The translations under genes were made by a program, and so were the position numbers. Positions 58,958 to 64,000 of a stretch of 64,000 nucleotides of DNA are shown piece after piece. Source of the DNA: CAVPDE01 sp963702565. GTDB lineage: Bacteria; Desulfobacterota; DSM-4660; Desulfatiglandales; HGW-15. Location of the stretch: positions 124,001 through 188,000 of the forward strand of contig CAVPDE010000030.1 of assembly GCA_963702565.1 (NCBI GenBank), read 5' to 3'. Below the pieces are notes generated by a model. The model was not told the DNA's origin and did not search any database. It saw nothing but the letters and a program-made list of their open reading frames with translations. Position 1 is the first letter of the stretch, and every line of letters begins with the position of its first letter.

Positions 58958-59935
58958 ATGGAAAAGCCGGAAATTCTTTACCTGTCTCAGGCGGAAGTGG
59001 CATCCGTGAACCTGCCCATGGCCGAGATCCTTAAAGCTTTGGAAACGGCTTTCAGCCAGAAGGGGGAAGGCAAGACGGAGATGCCCCCGAAGCCGGGGAT
59101 CCATCCGGGTGGAGGTGACAATTTCATCCATGCCATGCCCGCGTACATCCCGGCCCTGAAGTCGGCAGGGATCAAGTGGGTGGGCGGATTCTTAGACAAC
59201 TACAAACGGGACCTGCCTTATATTACCGGATTACTGATTCTGAACGACGTGGAGACGGGCCTGCCCCTGGCGGTCATGGATTGCGTCTGGATTACGGGCA
59301 TGCGCACCGGTGCAGCAACGGCCCTGTCCGCACGATACCTGGCGCGTCCGGAATCTTCCGTGGTGGGGATCCTGGGCTGCGGCGTGCAGGGGAGGACCCA
59401 TCTGGAGGCCCTGAGAGTTCTGTTTCCTGTGAAGAAAGTCATGGCTTACGATGTGGATCCGGGAATCGCTCGGGGCTACGCCAAGGAGATGGAGTCCCGG
59501 TTCGGCGTGGAGGTGGTGACGGTGAAGAAGCCGCGAGACGCGGTGAGCGGGTGCGACATCGTTGTCACCGCAGGGCCGATCCTGAGGACCCCTCATCAAA
59601 CCATCCAGCCGGGATGGTTGGGGGAGGGGGCCTTTGCCTCTCTGGTGGATTTTGACTCCTACTGGCATCCTGAGGCCATGAAGCAGGCTTCCAAGTTTTG
59701 CACCGATGACACGGAGCAGCTGCTCCATTACCGGCAGGTCGGGTACTTCCAGGACATTCCGCCGATTCACGCGGATCTCGGAGAACTTGTGGCAGGTAAG
59801 AAACCAGGCCGGCAAAAGGCGGAGGAGCGCACCATGACGGCGAACCTCGGGCTGGCCATCGATGACATGGCCGTGGCGCCGATTCTTTACCGGCGTGCGC
59901 TTGAGAAAGGAATCGGGAGAAGGTTGCCTCTGTAG
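58958..59935 (+). CDS. ornithine cyclodeaminase/mu-crystallin family protein
   Basis: A 325-residue NAD(P)-binding enzyme. The nucleotide fold has VGILGCGVQGRTHLEAL, and the active-site region has MRTGAATALSARYLARPE with HPGGGDNFIHAMPAYIP earlier. Members are ornithine cyclodeaminase, alanine dehydrogenase or ketimine reductase. Here a ketimine or amino-acid dehydrogenase role fits the RidA neighbour. GGGAGGCGAC sits before the ATG. The substrate is not fixed by sequence. Confidence 0.85.
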   Translation: MEKPEILYLSQAEVASVNLPMAEILKALETAFSQKGEGKTEMPPKPGIHPGGGDNFIHAMPAYIPALKSAGIKWVGGFLDNYKRDLPYITGLLILNDVETGLPLAVMDCVWITGMRTGAATALSARYLARPESSVVGILGCGVQGRTHLEALRVLFPVKKVMAYDVDPGIARGYAKEMESRFGVEVVTVKKPRDAVSGCDIVVTAGPILRTPHQTIQPGWLGEGAFASLVDFDSYWHPEAMKQASKFCTDDTEQLLHYRQVGYFQDIPPIHADLGELVAGKKPGRQKAEERTMTANLGLAIDDMAVAPILYRRALEKGIGRRLPL

Positions 59936-59986
59936 TGAGGAGAAGTTGCTGCATTTGTGAGTCATCCTTTCGGGAAGGAGCGTGTC

Positions 59987-60367
59987 ATGAAAACAGTGAT
60001 TCATACGGATAAGGCGCCGAAGGCGCTGGGGCCTTACAGTCAGGCCATCAGCACCGGGAATCTTTTGTTCACTGCAGGGCAGGTGGCCATTGACCCGGCG
60101 ACGGGAAAACTGGTGGAAGGCGGGATCCGGGACCAGACCCGGCAGGTCATGGAAAATCTCAGAGCCATCCTGACGGCGGCGCGAACGGATTTCACTAAAG
60201 TGGTGAAGAGCACGGTCTTTCTTCAAGACATCAAGACCTTTGCCGACTTCAATAAGGTCTATGCAGACTATTTCCCATCTGAGCCTCCGGCGCGCAGCAC
60301 GTTCCAGGTGGGTGCGCTCCCGCTGGGAGCGATGGTGGAGATCGAGATGATCGCGCTTCTGGGGTGA
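59987..60367 (+). CDS. ridA: RidA-family enamine/imine deaminase
   Basis: A 126-residue trimeric-type protein from ATG 59987. TDKAPKALGPYSQAI, the core LFTAGQVAIDPATGKLV and the catalytic Arg in PARSTFQVGALPLGA are all present. RidA hydrolyses reactive 2-aminoacrylate and related imines to ketoacids. Placed beside an ornithine-cyclodeaminase-family gene, it implies that an imine arises in the pathway. AAGGAG precedes the ATG. Confidence 0.9.
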   Translation: MKTVIHTDKAPKALGPYSQAISTGNLLFTAGQVAIDPATGKLVEGGIRDQTRQVMENLRAILTAARTDFTKVVKSTVFLQDIKTFADFNKVYADYFPSEPPARSTFQVGALPLGAMVEIEMIALLG

Positions 60368-60393
60368 AGAGGTGATGAAGTGAGGAGGAAGTC

Positions 60394-60987
60394 ATGAATT
60401 TCGAAGAAGTCCAGCCCTTCCTGAGGTTCGGGTCTATTTTGCAGTGGCTCGTGATTGCCTTGGTTTTCCTCGCCGGCTTTCTCCAAATTGCGAAGTTCCT
60501 GCTGGACAAAAAGGTGGATACCATGCGGGAAGAAATCGCACGAACCAAGGTCGCGGAGTATGAAAAGAAGATCAGCGACCTGCAGGCAAAAGCCGCTGAA
60601 CGGATTGAAAAACGTCAGGTCGTCATCGAACGGGAGAAAGGTCGCAAGATCCCTGAAGAGATGTTTCTGCAACTCAAGGAGGATCTTCTCAGCTTTTCAG
60701 GGTCCACGGTGCGCCTGGCGTGCGACAAAGCCGACAGGGAAGCCTTGGCTTTTACGCAACAGCTCAAAGAGCTTTTTGAGGAGTCGGGCTGGACCGTGAA
60801 GGGAATCGGTCAGGCGCAACACGCCAAGCCGGTCAAGGAAGTGGTGCTTATTCTGAACCACGAGGAACAGAAGCCAAAGGTAAACGCCCTTTTCTCCGTT
60901 CTCATGTCTCTCAACATCAAGTCGAGCGCCCGCCTCAACAAGAACCTGGAGGAAGACCTGGGGATCATTGTGGGGCAAAGAGAATAA
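60394..60987 (+). CDS. membrane-anchored coiled-coil protein
   Basis: A 197-residue protein. One membrane helix near 15-35 (ILQWLVIALVFLAGFLQIA) is followed by a coiled coil from about 40 to 80 (ARTKVAEYEKKISDLQAKAA). The C-terminal domain (about 90-197) has no motif I recognise, but ends in a compact alpha-beta pattern (EVVLILNHEEQKPKVNALFS). It closes the operon, 26 bases after ridA. The function is unknown. Confidence 0.6.
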   Translation: MNFEEVQPFLRFGSILQWLVIALVFLAGFLQIAKFLLDKKVDTMREEIARTKVAEYEKKISDLQAKAAERIEKRQVVIEREKGRKIPEEMFLQLKEDLLSFSGSTVRLACDKADREALAFTQQLKELFEESGWTVKGIGQAQHAKPVKEVVLILNHEEQKPKVNALFSVLMSLNIKSSARLNKNLEEDLGIIVGQRE

Positions 60988-60989
60988 AG

Positions 60990-61075
60990 AAACCAGTAGG
61001 CAGTAAGCAGTAAGCAGTAGGCAGTCAAAGAGCAGAAGCGGCAATGACTGCCTACTGCTTACTACCTACTGCATA
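60990..61075. repeat. inverted repeat of GCAGTAAGC words between convergent stop codons
   Basis: GTAAGCAGTAGGCAGTCA occurs at about 61009-61026 and as a perfect 18-base inverted copy within 61047-61064. The words GCAGTAAGCAGTA and TACTACCTACTGC extend both arms. The element fills the 88-base gap between the stop at 60987 and the convergent stop at 61076 almost completely. Confidence 0.65.
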
Positions 61076-62260
61076 CTAAGTATTTGCTGCTTGGGCTTTC
61101 ACCAGATCCCGGAAGGCTTTGAAAAGGAGGGGGTGAAAGTTTTTCCCCGCCCCTTGATTCATGGTGTTCAGCGTTTCGGTCATGGACAGGGCCTTTTGAT
61201 CGGGCGTGTCTCTGCGCAGGTTGTCGTAGGTGTCTGCGATAAAGACAACCATGCTTCCAAGATTCAGCTCCCGGGGCCGCTGCTGGGCGGGGAAGCCTTT
61301 GCCGTCGTAATGAAGGTGATGCTCATAGGCGATGATGGGAACCAGTTCGGGAATGCCGGGGCTTGCAAGCAGCAGTTCGGCGCCTCGAATCGGGTGGTCC
61401 CAGTATCGGGTTTTCTCGTCCAGCGAGAGCACGGCGGTTGTGGACAGAAACGTGGACGGAGCCAAGTACATGCCGATGTCGTGGAGAATGGCGCCAAGGG
61501 CGATTTCCTGGACCCATTCCTTTTCAAGGCCGATCTGCTCTGCAATTCCCATAGAAAGGGCGCAGACGTGCAGAGCGTGCGCATAAGGGTCTGGGTTGGG
61601 GCTTCGCTGAAATATGAGGATCTTGAGAGGCAGCTCCTTGGTTTTGATCATTCTGTGAATGGTGTCCGCAGCGCCTTTGGCCAGAGCCACCTTTTCGCTG
61701 GAGAGGGGTCCGTCCACGTCGCTGAAAAGTTCCTTGAGCTGCGAGGAAAAGGTGAGCATGGATTGGCGCGCGACTCTGAACGCATCGGCAAATTGCTCAT
61801 AAGACACTTGAGGCTGGGATTCCAGAGGAAGGCGGCCCGCCAGTATGTGAGGGAGTCTCTCCTGATTCCTCGCAATCACCATCTCTCCGTCCTTAGGCTT
61901 TTGGAGAAGCGGGACCAGAAGCTGCAGAAAACTGGTCAGTTCCTCTGCGCTGAGTCCCCTGCGAAAGAGGATGCGCTCCAAGTGCATGGCATCAAGCGCC
62001 TGGAGCAATTTGGGGAGGAGCTTTGTGAGCTCAAGAAGAGGCATGTCCTCCACGATCACCTCGTTGCTGAGAAGGAGGAGTGTCAGGGAGGAACGCTGTG
62101 AGAGATAGAGGTCTAGCCTTTTAAACAACCCCTCAAGTTTTTCTCTGGTTTCCGGGTGCTCAGGCGGGTAAAGCGAGAGGGAACGAACGGAGCCCACAAG
62201 CGCCAGAACAAGTTCCTTGTAAAAGGCACGCGATTTTTCTTTTGATTTCTCTTCGGGCAT
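61076..62260 (-). CDS. HD-GYP-like phosphohydrolase with shared N-terminal module
   Basis: A 394-residue protein. Residues 1-200 are helical and share LSLYPPEHPETREKLEGLF, LLLLSNEVIVED and ERILFRRGLSAEELTSFLQL with the proteins at 19600 and 21081. The HD domain has His228, His260-Asp261 (ILHDIGM), His289 (DHPIRG), His314-His315 and DGKGFP in place of GYP. The HD residues fall at the same numbers as in the 19600 protein. It may hydrolyse cyclic di-GMP, though the Phe change reduces certainty. It follows the HEAT gene by 17 bases. Confidence 0.8.
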   Translation of the reverse strand: MPEEKSKEKSRAFYKELVLALVGSVRSLSLYPPEHPETREKLEGLFKRLDLYLSQRSSLTLLLLSNEVIVEDMPLLELTKLLPKLLQALDAMHLERILFRRGLSAEELTSFLQLLVPLLQKPKDGEMVIARNQERLPHILAGRLPLESQPQVSYEQFADAFRVARQSMLTFSSQLKELFSDVDGPLSSEKVALAKGAADTIHRMIKTKELPLKILIFQRSPNPDPYAHALHVCALSMGIAEQIGLEKEWVQEIALGAILHDIGMYLAPSTFLSTTAVLSLDEKTRYWDHPIRGAELLLASPGIPELVPIIAYEHHLHYDGKGFPAQQRPRELNLGSMVVFIADTYDNLRRDTPDQKALSMTETLNTMNQGAGKNFHPLLFKAFRDLVKAQAANT

Positions 62261-62277
62261 GGATTACGACTCGCGAT

Positions 62278-63999
62278 CTACAAAAGCTCTTGGCAGAGTG
62301 CCTTAAGGTCTCCCGACGCCTCAGCGGCTGCATGAGTCAATGCTTGCCTTGCCTCTTCCGTCCCGATCTCCGCAAGCGCCCTTGCGGTGTCCAGTTGAAG
62401 GGACTTGAGTTTCTTTCCAATGATCCATGAGCTTTGGATCAAAATCGCTCCAAGCCGATCCACGGATTTCCTGGATTTCAGATGCCCTAACGTTCTGACC
62501 GCCAAGGACCGGATGGCATAATCCTTGTGATCCAGCAGACCCTCCAGTGCCGGCGCCATGTCTTCGTTCATGATGAGGTCGACCAGTTTGATCAAGTCAG
62601 GAAGCGAGGCTTCGGAGATCTTTTGGAATTGCTGATCGAGGGTCTTGATAAGATGAGGCGCAATGCTCGCAAGGGTCGTCAGGGTCCACTGGTAGAGTGC
62701 GGTGTCGGGGTCGTGCAGGGAAAGGAAAAGTTCGACCAGGTATCCCCCGGCTTTTTCAGGGTAGAGCCGGCACACGGCCGTAAGGGCAGCCGTTTCGCGG
62801 GGGATGTAGGTTTCGCCCTTCTCCATGAGGCTTTGCAAGACGGCGTGCACTTCTTCTGTCCGCAGCCATGAGGAAATGATATCTCTCGCCACCTTCTCTT
62901 TGGGGAACCGGTTTAAGTGCAGGAAAACCTGTCGGAGCAAGTTCCCAACGAGCCTTGGCCTTTGCTCGCTCAACAGGCCTTCCACGGTGTCCCCCATGGA
63001 GGCGAGCAAGGGAAGAAGAAAGAGATCGGCCTCTTTCGAGGAATGGGTGTGGCTCAGGAGATCGAGAATGAGACGGGCCTTGGACAGGTTGAGGAACTCG
63101 GAATCCAGCGTGCGTCCGAGACGCGCCATTTCCTCCTGTTCGATCGAGGTCTTCTGGATCTTGAGGGAGGTCGCCAGATCCTCTACGGCCTTCTGGTATT
63201 GGGCATTGAATTCTTCGGTCTCCTGGTGCCGGACCACAAGCTGTTCCAGGTGCTGCCACTGGTTCAAGGATCCCGGTCTTCTCTCCTGAGTGACTCGGTT
63301 CATCTCCGCTCGTATCAGGTCCAGCAGAACTTTGGCTGCTTTGTATCGGAGCATCGATCTCCTGAAAAGGTGGTTGAAGCAAGCCGATTGGGGGCCGCCG
63401 TGAGCCAAGGCCTGCAACAGGAGCTCGATGAGCTGCTGATCCGGCATGTCCATGAGGATGTCTTGAAAAACGCTCGTATCGTCGCCCTCGATCTCCGGAG
63501 GCAGGGAACCGAGGATCTGTATTTTCAACTCCTCATCCAGGGAGTTGAGCGCGGATTCCACCTGTTTCGAAAACCCTTGTTTTTTCTGCGCTCCCATGGC
63601 GGCCAGAATGCTGCTCAGATTCTGAAGGAAGTTCCCGAGAAGGAGGCCGCGTTGCGCCAGCGAGATCCCTTCGACCTGCTGATTCATTTCCCGGTCAAAC
63701 TGATGGAGCGTTCGTTTGAGTTCTTCAAGGTCCTCGGAGAGGTGAGCAATCTCTTTGACCCTTTCAAGGTCAAGATTGAAATCCCCCAAGCCCGCCGGCT
63801 GAAGGATGAGGTGCCGCCAGATCGACGGATCATCGCCGGAAGGAAAGAGCTGCATGGCCACGGCTTGAACTCCCGAGAAAATGCCGTAGTTTAGAAGGCC
63901 GAGGCTGATGTGCTTGACATTCTCCCGGACCAAAGCCGCCAAGACGTCATCTCCCTGGCCGGACTTCGCGCCTGCGAGAAGCTCGATGAACGACTCCAG
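62278..63999 (-). CDS. HEAT-repeat protein, 5' end outside window
   Basis: The frame is open to the right window edge (LESFIELLAGAKSGQGD upstream of a TTG at 63942), so the start lies outside. At least 570 residues are visible. The visible N-terminal part resembles the C-terminal half of the HD-GYP/HEAT module. A long helical middle has EQEEMARLGRTLDSEFLNL, and the last 200 residues are HEAT repeats such as YAIRSLAVRTLGHLKSRKS. The layout, HEAT gene followed by HD gene, is the same as at 19600-22796. A scaffold for a signalling complex is the best guess. Confidence 0.75.
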   Translation of the reverse strand: MESFIELLAGAKSGQGDDVLAALVRENVKHISLGLLNYGIFSGVQAVAMQLFPSGDDPSIWRHLILQPAGLGDFNLDLERVKEIAHLSEDLEELKRTLHQFDREMNQQVEGISLAQRGLLLGNFLQNLSSILAAMGAQKKQGFSKQVESALNSLDEELKIQILGSLPPEIEGDDTSVFQDILMDMPDQQLIELLLQALAHGGPQSACFNHLFRRSMLRYKAAKVLLDLIRAEMNRVTQERRPGSLNQWQHLEQLVVRHQETEEFNAQYQKAVEDLATSLKIQKTSIEQEEMARLGRTLDSEFLNLSKARLILDLLSHTHSSKEADLFLLPLLASMGDTVEGLLSEQRPRLVGNLLRQVFLHLNRFPKEKVARDIISSWLRTEEVHAVLQSLMEKGETYIPRETAALTAVCRLYPEKAGGYLVELFLSLHDPDTALYQWTLTTLASIAPHLIKTLDQQFQKISEASLPDLIKLVDLIMNEDMAPALEGLLDHKDYAIRSLAVRTLGHLKSRKSVDRLGAILIQSSWIIGKKLKSLQLDTARALAEIGTEEARQALTHAAAEASGDLKALCQELL

Positions 64000-64000
64000 T

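Overview
The window looks like a chromosomal segment of an anaerobic Desulfobacterota (deltaproteobacterial) organism, probably near the Syntrophobacterales or Desulfomonilia; this placement is inference. It rests on the gene content: a Tat-exported molybdopterin reductase with NrfD-type anchor, an arsenic/sulfur redox cluster, a probable UGA-encoded selenocysteine, a 4-hydroxybutyryl-CoA-dehydratase-family enzyme, sigma-54 promoters, and dispersed short inverted repeats beside stop codons. No rRNA, tRNA, CRISPR array or insertion sequence was seen.

Layout. 1-2018: the end of a CHAT protease-like gene, an unknown small gene and a short DksA/TraR zinc-finger gene. 2141-4170: an RNA pair, RtcA cyclase with an archaeal-type FAU-1/DUF402 RNA-binding protein. 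4140-9868: J-domain protein, PsiE-like protein, a MATE/ANK-like exporter, cobalamin adenosyltransferase (probable ATT start), an FNR-type flavoprotein and a DadA-like oxidase. 10113-15952: TPR lipoprotein, PBP1B, a three-part membrane/flavodoxin/SCP2 fusion, HisC. 16259-19525: Lon-like protease, bifunctional nuclease and a stand-alone CULT (cereblon-type) protein in one operon. 19600-22796: HD-GYP and HEAT-repeat signalling pair under a consensus sigma-70 promoter; a related pair closes the window (61076-end). 23459-26384: a sigma-54 promoter, an intrinsic terminator, a frameshifted AsmA gene and a lipoprotein.

26381-45256 is almost wholly on the minus strand and forms a sulfur/arsenic redox island. 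It holds a rhodanese-MauE-DsbA operon; a ttrBCA-ordered molybdoenzyme operon continuing into thioredoxin, arsenate reductase and a DsrE-family selenoprotein; a GlpC/HdrD-like Fe-S protein with several tiny proteins; a DUF1573 plus fused MauE-rhodanese pair; and an ArsR-controlled operon (permease, two thioredoxins, CcdA, Fe-S protein, ACR3). The parts suggest periplasmic reduction of a sulfur or metalloid oxyanion, thiol/sulfur relay across the membrane, and arsenite efflux.

45448-53794 is mixed: LOG-family protein, a second sigma-54 promoter with a structured RNA and terminator, DUF169, enoyl-CoA hydratase, EI24 protein, a multi-domain sensor kinase and a GalT-like protein. 53958-60987 is a seven-gene plus-strand operon: molybdoenzyme, AbfD-like dehydratase, response regulator, LUD protein, ornithine-cyclodeaminase-family protein, RidA and a membrane-anchored coiled-coil protein. 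It looks like an undescribed catabolic pathway passing through acyl-CoA and imine intermediates.
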